Assembly (NCBI GenBank): GCA_030141605.1
Contig: JAQGDQ010000721.1
Coordinates: forward strand, 77,501 to 107,691
Length of the DNA stretch: 30,191 nucleotides
Direction of reading: 5' to 3'
Origin: Tubiluchus corallicola
Lineage: Eukaryota > Priapulida > Priapulimorpha > Priapulimorphida > Tubiluchidae
Positions 20,603 through 30,142 of the stretch are shown here, piece by piece. The position numbers and the translations under genes were made by a program. Every line of letters begins with the position of its first letter. Position 1 is the stretch's first letter. Under the pieces are notes generated by a model. It did no database searches, was not told the origin of the DNA, and saw nothing but the letters and a program-made list of their open reading frames with translations.

Positions 20603-20744
20603 TAAATTAAAGAAATAGGTTAAACTTTCACAGAAATCAACTTAAATAAATTAGAGAAATTGTGTTTATATCATCGTGTTGATGTGAGGCTGAATGTTTT
20701 AAAACTCACATCATTAGAAGATCGTAGAATCATTGAAGTCATTA

Positions 20745-20855
20745 AATTCGTTCAAGGTTATAATGTCTATTATAAAACAATGTTCATCGTTCAAGGTTAT
20801 AATAATGTCTATAATAAAACAATGTTCATTGTTCAAGGTTATAATAATGTCAATC
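20745..20855. repeat. Short tandem repeat of about 43 bp, 2.5 copies
   Basis: GTTCAAGGTTATAATAATGT and TATAATAAAACAATGTTCAT recur. It lies downstream of PIGN, perhaps in its 3' UTR. A 76-codon frame here is incidental. Confidence 0.8.
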
Positions 20856-21206
20856 AATGTTCAAAGCAAGAACCTCTCCTGGCTTACTAGGACGTTGTTT
20901 TACTTTTGAAATTAATAGGACACATTATAATCTAAGAAAGTTGTTTTTAGTAAAAGAACTGTTTGTCTGTGGAACAGCTTACCTGAGTGTATAGTATTAT
21001 ATATGGTGCTGCCATCTCTTAGCGGATAAAACGGACAAAGTTTGCTATTTGCCAATGGTGTTAGCCCCCAGTACAAATGCTTTTTAGGAAAAAATACGAC
21101 AGACACTATCATAATTTGATATCATCAACAGTGACTGTAGTAATTAATTTTAAATATTTTTACAATTGTGCGCTTTTTATCTATTGAGTTTACACTTTTC
21201 TCACAT

Positions 21207-21212
21207 AATAAA
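21207..21212 (+). terminator. Candidate PIGN poly(A) signal AATAAA
   Basis: AATAAA is followed within 10-30 bases by TG-rich sequence (GTATGTTTGATGTGTACA). Other AATAAA motifs exist nearer the stop (for example 19944), so the site used is uncertain. Confidence 0.4.
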
Positions 21213-21334
21213 ACGTATGTTTGATGTGTACATATATATATATGTGTACAGCTCTTATATATTTAAGCTATTATGTTTCAAACCTGTTGTAAATGTAACA
21301 CAAAGCAAATACATTGGAGGAAAGTGAATGAAGA

Positions 21335-21394
21335 GAAGTCATTGTTTATTTGAAGAGATGTCATTGTTTATTTGAAGAGAAGTCATTGTTTATT
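21335..21394 (-). terminator. Triplicated candidate ACIN1 poly(A) signal
   Basis: On the minus strand AATAAA occurs at 21394-21389, 21372-21367 and 21352-21347, each inside a tandem repeat of about 20 bp (plus-strand AGTCATTGTTTATTTGAAGA). This is about 1.2 kb past the ACIN1 stop. Confidence 0.45.
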
Positions 21395-21867
21395 ATCACA
21401 TTAAAATCTCTGTTTACAGCAGAACACATTGAAACATTTTAATACGCAAGTCAAAGACAGTGATTCTTTATAAACTCCATGTTTATCACTTTTGCGACCA
21501 ACTAAATACAGATTATATTTCTCACACGCAAACAATTCAAAAAACTATTTGGCGATAGGAAAAACTGCCTTAATGCACGAAAGCGTATCGACTGTGTGTG
21601 GAATGCGTAACATTACGCGCTTAAGAAATCTGATCAATTCAACACACGAGTTCTATAAAGATTAGGGGTAGTAAGTGGGTGGTGCCCTAGTCTACTAGTA
21701 GAGCCAGTCTGTAAAGATTAGGAGTGGACCCATGAATTAGTGGTAAAACTGAAGAACCACGACATTGTCAAGTCACGTACACCACACACATCAGACTAAA
21801 ACTCAAAATACCTGCTGTTACATTAATTAACACATTAATAGAGCAAATTCAATGTTACAGGCTTAAA

Positions 21868-21993
21868 ATGTTATGACTACCTACGTTAAGTTGTGACAAG
21901 AGTGCCAAATGTTATGACTATGCACATTATGTTGTGACAATAGAGTGCAAAATGTTATGACTACGCACATTATGTTGTGACAATAAAGTGCAA
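21868..21993. repeat. 41-43 bp tandem repeat, 3 copies, ACIN1 3' flank
   Basis: ATGTTATGACTACGCACATT and ATGTTGTGACAATAGAGTGC repeat from 21868, 21909 and 21952. Likely within the ACIN1 3' UTR. Around it, 21400-22590 shows nothing else I recognise. Confidence 0.88.
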
Positions 21994-22590
21994 ACTTTAG
22001 TAAAGTCAAACACACACCTGGGTAACACGAACACCTGTATGTAATGCCAGAATGCATTGCTATGTATGAAAACATTGTAACACAGAGAAGCGTTACTCAA
22101 GTAAATACAGGTAAATGAACGACATAAACAAGAATCGTTTAAAAACAAAGTAGTTCACATTTAAAGAATAGCCAAAAAACTAGTTAGATATATGAAGTAT
22201 TTGCATCAACAAACACGAATAATCATGAGAGCAGTCGTAAGCAAAAACAATGTATAAATGTGATTAATCTGCAAAAGGGTAAGTGAAATCACACAAATGA
22301 AGTCGTAAATTTAACAACCAGTCGAAAAAGAAAACACAAGTTTACTTAAACTTCTCAGATACTCGGATTTAATGCGATAAAAACTCTAGTGCCTTTTCTC
22401 AGTAGAATAAACGTAAATACGAACGTTATGCGGCACGAAACTACAATTTCAGCAACTTAGCAATGATTTTACTAACTAAAAGCAAAATGATAGTCTGTAT
22501 TAACAATTAAAATTCAATTAAGAAATTACAAAGTAGCCGATACGGTCGTCACGGAAACACTTCTGAACATTTGACACTAAACAAACAAGA

Positions 22591-22656
22591 TTAATGTCGC
22601 CGACGACGGCTTTTACTTCTACTACGATTTTCTCTGCTTCGCTCACGGTGCTTTTC
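22591..22656 (-). CDS. ACIN1: ACIN1 last exon: Arg/Ser tail and stop
   Basis: It follows GTTACTTTAG and encodes [20 protein letters not shown], then H and TAA at 22593-22591. It is too short to stand alone, but phase and composition fit the end of Acinus. The preceding intron is about 2.7 kb. Confidence 0.85.
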   Translation of the reverse strand, partial: EKHRERSRENRSRSKSRRRRH

Positions 22657-25600
22657 CTAAAGTAACGAAATTCAACTTTATTAGTTTGGATGTCATTGGA
22701 TACAAAGTGGATAACAAACCTTTCCACAGTTGCTGTAGGTCAAAGGTCAAGTGTACCACGGCAGCGCGTTTCAACTACAACCATTACGTGACGTGTGGAT
22801 AAAGCAAAGCCGTCTGCTGCATCAGTTCAGCAAACTTCAGTTGTTTTAGGTGGACTTTACTTATTTATGCATTAGTCTGTGCATAGAGTGATTTGCTAGC
22901 AGGATCTTGCTTGGGAACAAGAAAAAATGAACTAGGTAAGGTCTTAGCTAGCTGTTTAAACTGTTACCTTTCCAACAGCTTGGGCTGCAGGGTGTTGTCA
23001 AGTGTACACAAATGCGTTATCTGGCACAATTAATCTTTGCAAGTGTACACAAATGCATTATCTGGTACAATTAACCTTTGATCTTTTCACAGTTTCATTG
23101 TACGCACGTGCAGTTGCTGTAGGTCAAAGGTTAAATGTACCAGAGCAATGTGTCTTAACTACAACCGTCCCATGACATGTGGGTCTTTAATGAGTCACTG
23201 CACTTATTCTTATACATAAAGATACATTGGTTAGATAAATTTGATTCAAAATAAACCTTTTCACAGTTCCAGTGATTGATGATGATCGTGAAAAGGTCAA
23301 AGGTTAAATGTACCAGACAACGCATTTGTGTACACTTGACAAGGCCTCACAGCCCACGCTGTTGTAATACTAACAGTTTTAACACCAAGAACCTTACCTA
23401 GTTTCATTCTTTCTTGTTTCCAAGCAAAATCCCACTAGTAAATCACTCTACACCTACATAATTAAGTTAAACAACTGAAGTTACTGAAGCGATGCTTTGC
23501 TTTAGCCACAGACTTGCTGGAATGCAGATGGCTTTGCTTTACCCACACGTCACATGATGATTGTAGTTGTGTTGCTGTGATACACTTCAATTAACCACTG
23601 ATCTACAGCAACTAGGCGTGTGCACAATGAAACTGTGAAAAGGCTTATTGCAAAGAATGCTTATCAAAAAAAATTGAATTTTCCAAGTAAATTACACAAT
23701 TGTGTCTTTAATTTTGTCTTACAGCAACATGTCTACTGCAGATTTTGTAAAATATTGACTCTGTTCTATGGTTCTTTCCACAAACTCCTGAACAAATTCT
23801 ACTCTCCATTACTTAATCATTATTCTACTCTCCATTACTTAATCATTATTCTACTCTCCATTACTTAACCATTATTCTACTCTCCATTACTTAATCATTA
23901 TTCTACTCTCCATTACTTAATCATTATTCTACTCTCCATTACTTAATCATTATTCTACTCTCCATTACTTAACCATTATTCTACTCTCCATTACTTAATC
24001 ATTATTCTACTCTCCATTACTTAATCATTATTCTACTCTCCATTACTTAATCATTATTCTACTCTCCATTACCTAATCATTATTCTACTCTCCATTACTT
24101 AACCATTATTCTACTCTCCATTACTTAATCATTATTCTACTCTCCATTACTTAATCATTATTCTACTCTCCATTACTTAATCATTATTCTACTCCCCATT
24201 ACTTAATCATTATTCTACTCTCCATTACTTAATCATTATTCTACTCTCCATTACTTAATCATTATTCTACTCTCCATTACCTAATCATTATTCTACTCTC
24301 CATTACTTAACCATTATTCTACTCTCCATTACTTAATCATTATTCTACTCTCCATTACTTAATCATTATTCTACTCTCCATTACTTAATCATTATTCTAC
24401 TCTCCATTACTTAATCATTATTCTACTCTCCATTACTTAATCATTATTCTACTCTCCATTACTTAATCATTATTCTACTCTCCATTACTTAATCATTATT
24501 CTACTCTCCATTACTTAATCATTATTCTACTCTCCATTACCTAATCATTATTCTACTCTCCATTACCTAATCATTATTCTACTCTCCATTACTTAATCAT
24601 TATTCTACTCTCCATTACATAATCATTATTCTACTCTCCATTACCTAATCATTATTCTACTCTCCATTACTTAATCATTATTCTACTCTCCATTACTTAA
24701 TCATTATTCTACTCTCCATTACTTAATCATTATTCTACTCTCCATTACTTAATCATTATTCTACTCTCCATTACTTAACCATTATTCTACTCTCCATTAC
24801 TTAATCATTATTCTACTCTCCATTACTTAATCATTATTCTACTCTCCATTACTTAACCATTATTCTACTCTCCATTACTTAATCATTATTCTACTCTCCA
24901 TTACTTAATCATTATTCTACTCTCCATTACTTAATCATTATTCTACTCTCCATTACTTAATCATTATTCTACCACTACTTAATCATTATTCTACTCTCCA
25001 TTACTTAATCATTATTCTACTCTCCATTACCTAATCATTATTCTACTCTCCATTACCTAATCATTATTCTACTCTCCATTACTTAATCATTATTCTACTC
25101 TCCATTACTTAATCATTATTCTACTCTCCATTACTTAATCATTATTCTACTCTCCATTACTTAATCATTATTCTACTCTCCATTACATAATCATTATTCT
25201 ACTCTCCATTACTTAATCGTTATTCTACTCTCCATTACTTAATCGTTATTCTACTCTCCATTACTTAATCATTATTCTACTCTCCATTACTTAATCATTA
25301 TTCTACTCTCCATTACTTAATCATTATCATTAATTATTAATTACTTGGAATGCAAAATCTTACTTCTCGTTCCTTCTGCACCGCCTCAGCTTCTTCCTTC
25401 TCTTTCTTGGCGATGAGACGCCTTCGCCGTTCTCGCTCCTCCATACGCTGAGCTCTTTCCTTCTCTTTTTGTGCAAACTAGAGGAAATGGGATTTGACTC
25501 ACAAACGTGGCAATTAAACATTCATATATTTTACACTTACAAATACGAAATGTTCGTGATTCAGCGTTTTTATCAGGGATGTTACTGAAACTGAAGTTAC

Positions 25601-28600
25601 AAACAGAAACTGAACGGAAATCATTTTTGCAAAACCAACTACTACCAAAAGTGGAAAAAAATCAGAAATAAATTAAATACTTTGTTTTCACTGTTTTCCT
25701 TTTATTTGCTCTGATACAAGCTTGATGAAGTAGCTAAGAGAAAAAATTTAACCAAATTAATTCTATATTAATCACCTGTTCTTCAGTCAGTGGTAAACAG
25801 GAAACAACCAAACTGACCAATGAAGCTGACCATGCTATCCACTCACCTGTTCTTCAGTCAGTGGTAACCAGTAAACAACCAAACTGACCAATGAAGCTGA
25901 CCATGCTATCCACTCACCTGTTCTTCAGTCAGTGGTAACCAGTAAACAACCAAGCTGACCAATGAAACTGACCATGCTATCCACTCACCTGTTCTTCAGT
26001 CAGTGATAACCAGTAAACAACCAAGCTGACCAATGAAGCTGACCATGCTATCCACTCACCTGTTCTTCAGTCAGTGGTAACCAGTAAACAACCAAGCTGA
26101 CCAATGAAACTGACCATGCTATCCACTCACCTGTTCTTCAGTCAGTGATAACCAGTAAACAACCAAGCTGACCAATGAAACTGACCATGCTATCCACTCA
26201 CCTGTTCTTCAGTCAGTGGTAACCAGTAAACAACCAAGCTGACCAATGAAGCTGACCGTGCTTTCCACTCACCTGTTCTTCAGTCAGTGGTAACCAGTAA
26301 ACAACCAAGCTGACCAATGAAGCTGACCATGCTATCCACTCACCTGTTCTTCAGTCAGTGGTAACCAGTAAACAACCAAGCTGACCAATGAAGCTGACCA
26401 TGCTATCCACTCACCTGTTCTTCAGTCAGTGATAACCAGTAAACAACCAAGCTGACCAATGAAGCTGACCGTGCTTTCCACTCACCTGTTCTTCAGTCAG
26501 TGGTAACCAGTACACAATCAAGCTGACCAATGAAACTGACCAAGCTTTCCACTCACCTGTTCTTCAGTCAGTGATAACCAGTAAACAACCAAGCTGACCA
26601 ATGAAGCTGACCGTGCTCCCCACTCACCTGTTGTTCAGTCAGTAGTAACCAGTAAACAACCAAGCTGACCAATGAAGCTGACCACTCACCTGTTCTTCAG
26701 TCAGTGGTAACCAGTAAATACACGGAGTGGTTTTCGTCTTTCGAAATAAGTCATCTAACAGTTTGGCTGGAGCCTCTTCTTTCTTTTTCTCTAAAAAAAT
26801 GTATCGTGAAAGACTATAATGTGAGCTAGTCAGACAGTTTATTGAGTGACTGGCAGTGAGTTACTGAATGTGACCTAGTCAGACAGTTTATTGAGTGACT
26901 GGCAGTGAGTTACTGAATGTGAGCTAGTCAGACAGTTTATTGAGTGACTGGCAGTGAGTTACTGAATGTGAGCTAGTCAGACAGTTTATTGAGTGACTGG
27001 CAGTGAGTTACTGAATGTGAGCTAGTCAGACCGTTTATTGAGTGACTGGCAGTGAGTTACTGAATGTGAGCTAGTCAAGAGAGTTTACTGAGTGACTGGC
27101 AGTGAGTTACTGAGTGTCAGCTAGTCAAGAGAGTTTATTGAGTGACTGGCAGTGAGTTACTGAATGTGAGCTAGTCAAGAGAGTTTATTAAGTGACTGGC
27201 AGTGAGTTACTGAATGTGAGCTAGTCAAGAGAGTTTACTGAGTGACTGGCAGTGAGTTACTGAGTGTCAGCTAGTCAAGAGAGTTTATTAAGTGACTGCC
27301 CAAAACCTACTGGCTCTGTGCGGGTTTTTTTCATTATATTTCTTTAATAGCCAACGCTTCACAAAACCAGGAAGCTTAACTAGGTGACATTCATAAGGTA
27401 CCGCTTGGTACAAGCAATCACTAAGTCAATGTCCTAGTGGTGATAATTTGTACAAAATAAGAAGCAGGAAATACTTCAGAAAAAAAGAAAAATAACGCTA
27501 TAACAACTTAAAAATAAAGCATTGCAGGATATTACATTAACAAATATGAATTACACTCTGTAATCTCACTAATTTCTAATTAATCAAACTACTAAAATAC
27601 TGAATATTCACTAATTACAGCGGTGTCATCTTTTTGTATCCTACATATATCTCTACACTTAACTGAAATATGTTAATATTTTGATAACACGTAACAATAA
27701 CGTTTAAAAACATGTTTCTGTGCGTGCGTGCGAGTCATACAAAAGGCAATACCTTTCTTATCTCTTCCCTCCCTACTTCGCTCTCTCATTCTCCGCTCCC
27801 TGCTCTCTTGTCGTGAATGTCGTCTTTCCCTTCTCCTCTCCACAGGAGATCTTGATTTCTGTCTGTTTCTGAAATTAATCACCTCAAATAAATGCCATTC
27901 AAAATAAAAAATATGTGAACTTGCATAGCAAAATCATCCATAGGTCAGCAGTTAAGCTTTTCTAGTTATTCACGTGTCCTGAATCTCCATTTCACAAGGA
28001 TCATTTTGATACCAAGTTCATCACTCTATGTTGTTTCTAAGCTGAGATAATCCACATTGAATTTGAGGTACAGGCTACGCATTGAAAAACATAATCTTGA
28101 GAAAATCACTGTTAAAGTCAGCCATTGTTTTTTGTCGTGTTTCTACAAAATTGCAGTTTTAGTTTCTAGCCAGAAAATTGGATACGAGGTTATGAAATTA
28201 AATTTTTAGTACTTTTTAAACAATTTTTTCTGATAATTTCTGCTACAATGTAAAAGCCCAATATATTTAGCATTTGTTTTTATAAAGAAAAATACTTTGA
28301 CTAGATTTATGATACATTTCACTTTGAAGCATCATAACGTAGTTCTAACTATGCCGATTTGAGGATGGTTTTGGCTCACAAATAGCAAGAAACATTTTGA
28401 TGAATTAAATTTCGATAAGTTTTGGTAATTAACATTCTTGCTACGTTAACTTAACGATTAGAGCTTTTGATTAAATGTTATAATTACCTGGAATACTCCG
28501 GCGGAGAACGTCCAGGAATTTTATCTAGATCCCATTCTCGGATCTCTACGGGAGAAGTTGCTTTTTTTCTACTCGGCTGTTCAGATGTTCGTTGTTTTTT

Positions 28601-30125
28601 ATCCTTCTCCTTGTCTGCTGCCTTTCCTTCTACCAACCTCTTCCGTCTCTTTTCCTCCTGTGAAAAGTTAAAGATTAAAATTTTAAAGAAGAAAAATAAA
28701 ACGTAGTGTGAAAAAACTGTTCCGGAACAAACTACCATTGTTCGTGTTCTACTTTAATTATTCGTTGAAAAAGTGTCAGAAATGATTGTCCTATGATTCT
28801 TCATTAGAACGTAAGCGGAAATTTTTGTCCCAGTATCAAAAAAAATTCCTAAATATTTCAACAACTGAATTTTATATTGATAAGATTTAAAAAGCTTGCA
28901 ACGTATTTTGTACATAAGAACGTATTCTTTATAAACATACTAAACTAAACTTTACATTACTTTAAACAAAACAAAGAAATTATGAAAGTTTTGTGTTCAT
29001 AACAATCTAAAGCTTGAACATTGGGATCTTAAAGGAAAGATCAACTATTCTAGGAGGTTAGAGTTACTTCAACGTTCGCAAAAAATGTTAGAAGGATTTA
29101 GTAATAAAACTGCAATAAACGACTCGTGTAATTAGTAAAATCACTTTAAAGTCGCGATCACTTCATGCTTGGATGCTCCCATTTTCTTCCAATGACGTCA
29201 TTCTTCTTCTTCCAATGACGTCATTCGTCTTGAAGAAAACTAGCGCACTGTCAATCTTCGTCAAAAGCGTAATGAGTTTTTACAAAAAAAAATCTAATAT
29301 TGTAATGTTTTTGTGTGAATATTAGGTAAGCGGCAGAAGTTTGAATAAGTTTACGCTCGAAAGCGTCCATCGCCATATTTCATGTCTTTGCCATGAGCGA
29401 GCGAGAATGACGTACAAGGTAGAGAAAGCGCCTCTGGTTATGGATGTCTATTTATTGATCTTTGGTGACCTCGTGAGAGTACTCATTACGTCATTCGTGT
29501 TGCACAATGAAAAATGGCGCTTCTTCAAATTTAATTTCGCTAACAACAAAGTGATAAAAACAAAAGAAACAAGTTTTACAGCAAGTTTATAATAAAATAA
29601 ATCGAACATTCGTACTGAGAGTAGGATTTTGAGTTGTGAAAGTTTATATTATAATGAGGGTTTAGTTTGACTTTTAACTTTGGCGTATCTGAACAACGAC
29701 AATTCAAAGCTTATCGTCCCAGTTTATTGCAGCAATTTGATCAGGAAATTTCGTCCGAAAGTTTTATTTTTTACCTTTTTTCATTTGAAAGGTGCCATGA
29801 GAAAATTACTGAATGAACTCATGTCATGTACGTAAAGCATTGCATTCCCTGATGTCTAAGTATTGGCCAAGCGTGCCGTCCAACCTGGGCCAGGTTCATA
29901 CAAGCAATCTCGAGAAGTGAAAGGCGCATTGGATCATTTGCACACAAGAGGTGCTGTTATGCTGTCAAGTTGAATCTGTTATATAGATAAGAAATGAAGG
30001 TGTCAATCGATAGTCAAAATAGAGTACAAAATTTTCACACTTACTTTGCGTTGAAGTTTCAGTTTGTCTTTGTAAGCTTCAGCTTCTAGTTCATTCTTCT
30101 TAGAAAGTTCTCTGTGAAACTCAAC
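22591..30125 (-). CDS. ACIN1: Acinus homologue, last six exons (5' end outside window)
   Basis: Acinus is the scaffold of the ASAP/PSAP complexes with RNPS1 and SAP18. These are peripheral to the exon junction complex and act in splicing control in the nucleus. Exons in transcript order: 30125-30045, 28657-28488, 27868-27753, 26790-26690, 25477-25364, 22656-22591. All are GT-AG and phase-consistent, giving 215 residues and a TAA stop. Order: charged helix; acidic-basic stretch with [12 protein letters not shown]; Arg/Ser-rich block; the RNPS1/SAP18-binding motif [20 protein letters not shown]; charged helix [15 protein letters not shown]; tail [11 protein letters not shown]. The binding motif is nearly specific to Acinus, so identity is firm despite the low-complexity surroundings. 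SAP and RRM domains should lie beyond 30191. The tail is shorter than in vertebrate ACIN1. Confidence 0.93.
22716..23185. mobile_element. TA MITE, nearly full copy plus partial copy, ACIN1 last intron
   Basis: A copy from AACCTTTCCACAGTTGCTGT runs to CTTTTCACAG near 23090, with an internal 55 bp duplication (CAAGTGTACACAAATGC). It runs into a second partial copy that ends at TGACATGTGG. AGGTCAAAGGTCA occurs at 22737 and AGGTCAAAGGTTA at 23121. Confidence 0.8.
23254..23645. mobile_element. TA MITE, full copy, ACIN1 last intron
   Basis: The element runs AACCTTTTCACAGTTCC to GAAACTGTGAAAAGGCT, flanked by TA at 23252-23253 and 23646-23647. It is the cleanest full-length copy for defining the ends. 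Confidence 0.85.
23797..25328. repeat. 26 bp satellite, about 58 copies, ACIN1 last intron
   Basis: The unit is TCTACTCTCCATTACTTAAT plus CATTAT. It is highly uniform, with a few recurring variants (ACCTAATC, TTAACC, ATAATC, TTAATCG) and one unit with a short deletion near 24970. It ends about 35 bases from an ACIN1 donor. There are no spacers, so it is not a CRISPR array. Confidence 0.98.
25364..25477 (-). CDS. ACIN1: ACIN1 exon: charged C-terminal helix
   Basis: Thirty-eight codons lie between CATTTCCTCTAG and GTAAGA, phase 0. The peptide starts [20 protein letters not shown] and ends in a Lys/Glu-rich helix. It aligns with the QKEAERAERAKRREKRR stretch that follows the binding motif in vertebrate Acinus. 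The 26 bp satellite starts about 35 bases past its donor. Confidence 0.92.
25478..25772. other. ACIN1 intron, no recognised element
   Basis: AT-rich intron sequence between the charged-helix exon and the 71 bp array. I see no repeat or coding signal. Confidence 0.5.
25773..26712. repeat. 71 bp array, 14 copies, each with ACIN1 exon end plus donor
   Basis: On the minus strand each unit reads TACTGGTTACCACTGACTGA then AGAACAG, followed by GTGAGTGG and intron sequence. The plus-strand landmark CACCTG occurs at 25773, then every 71 bases to 26625, and last at 26687 (62 away). The copy next to the exon is the genuine exon end. Confidence 0.97.
26690..26790 (-). CDS. ACIN1: ACIN1 exon: RNPS1/SAP18-binding motif
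   Basis: This 101-base exon follows a T-rich tract ending TTAG and stops at GTGAGT, phase 0. It encodes [19 protein letters not shown] then [14 protein letters not shown], the peptide by which Acinus holds RNPS1 and SAP18 together. Its last 25-29 bases and donor seed the 71 bp array on its 3' side. Confidence 0.96.
26821..27297. repeat. 49 bp tandem array, about 10 copies, ACIN1 intron
   Basis: GTGAGCTAGTCAGACAGTTT and ATTGAGTGACTGGCAGTGAG recur every 49-50 bases, with a switch from TCAGACAG to TCAAGAGAG halfway. It ends about 30 bases from the acceptor of the binding-motif exon. Confidence 0.96.
27298..27752. other. ACIN1 intron, no recognised element
   Basis: AT-rich, no tandem structure, no match I could see to the other repeat families. 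It ends at the donor of the Arg/Ser exon. Confidence 0.5.
27753..27868 (-). CDS. ACIN1: ACIN1 exon: Arg/Ser-rich block
   Basis: This 116-base exon runs from TTAATTTCAG to GTATTG and leaves in phase 1. The peptide starts [20 protein letters not shown] and continues with RE/RS dipeptides to EGRDKK. It is low complexity, supported by splice sites and phase. Confidence 0.87.
27930..28385. repeat. Dispersed repeat, copy 2 of 3, ACIN1 intron
   Basis: Same order of blocks as 16793-17315: TTTTCTAGTTATTCACGTGT, GATAATCCACATTGAA, AACATAATCTTGAGAAAATC, TTTCTAGCCAGAAAA and CTTTGAAGCATCATAACGTA. It shares CCATARGTCRGCARTTAAG with the third copy at the window end. Confidence 0.85.
28488..28657 (-). CDS. 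ACIN1: ACIN1 exon: Lys/Glu-rich segment with EWDLDK
   Basis: This 170-base exon runs from CTTTTCACAG to GTAATT and leaves in phase 2. The peptide starts [11 protein letters not shown] and includes [18 protein letters not shown], which aligns with the REWDRDK block just before the RS region of vertebrate Acinus. Confidence 0.87.
28658..29049. other. ACIN1 intron, no recognised element
   Basis: AT-rich with A and T runs. No repeat family, coding signal or RNA gene recognised. Confidence 0.5.
29050..29400 (-). repeat. Dispersed repeat, inverted copy of 13650-14060
   Basis: CTAGGAGGTTAG, ACGTTCGC, AGGATTTAGTAATAAAACTG and AATGACGTCATTCGTCTTGA match the reverse complement of the PIGN-intron copy. 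A 23 bp duplication gives two TGACGTCA palindromes (29193, 29216). An 83-codon plus-strand frame at 29341 overlaps the edge and lacks support. Confidence 0.72.
30045..30125 (-). CDS. ACIN1: ACIN1 exon: charged helix
   Basis: Twenty-seven codons lie between CATGTCAG and GTAAGT, phase 0 at both ends. The peptide starts [20 protein letters not shown]. It is the only frame without stops and joins in phase to the next exon. Similarity to vertebrate Acinus is weak here; the call rests on gene continuity. Confidence 0.75.
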
Positions 30126-30142
30126 CTGACATGAAAAAAATG

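Noticed and set aside
22518-22727. 69-codon minus-strand frame starting MERFVIHF
   Set aside because: It is a different frame across the ACIN1 last exon; the Arg/Ser frame joined by the acceptor at 22657 is the coding one.
23797-25328. CRISPR-like regular array
   Set aside because: Units are contiguous with no unique spacers, and the context is a eukaryotic intron.
22591-28657. Generic SR splicing factor rather than Acinus
   Set aside because: The Arg/Ser parts alone would fit many proteins, but the [10 protein letters not shown]...CIYWLPLT motif and the order of flanking blocks are specific to Acinus.
29341-29592. 83-codon plus-strand frame
   Set aside because: Starts inside a dispersed repeat, in an ACIN1 intron, with no splice context or known motif.
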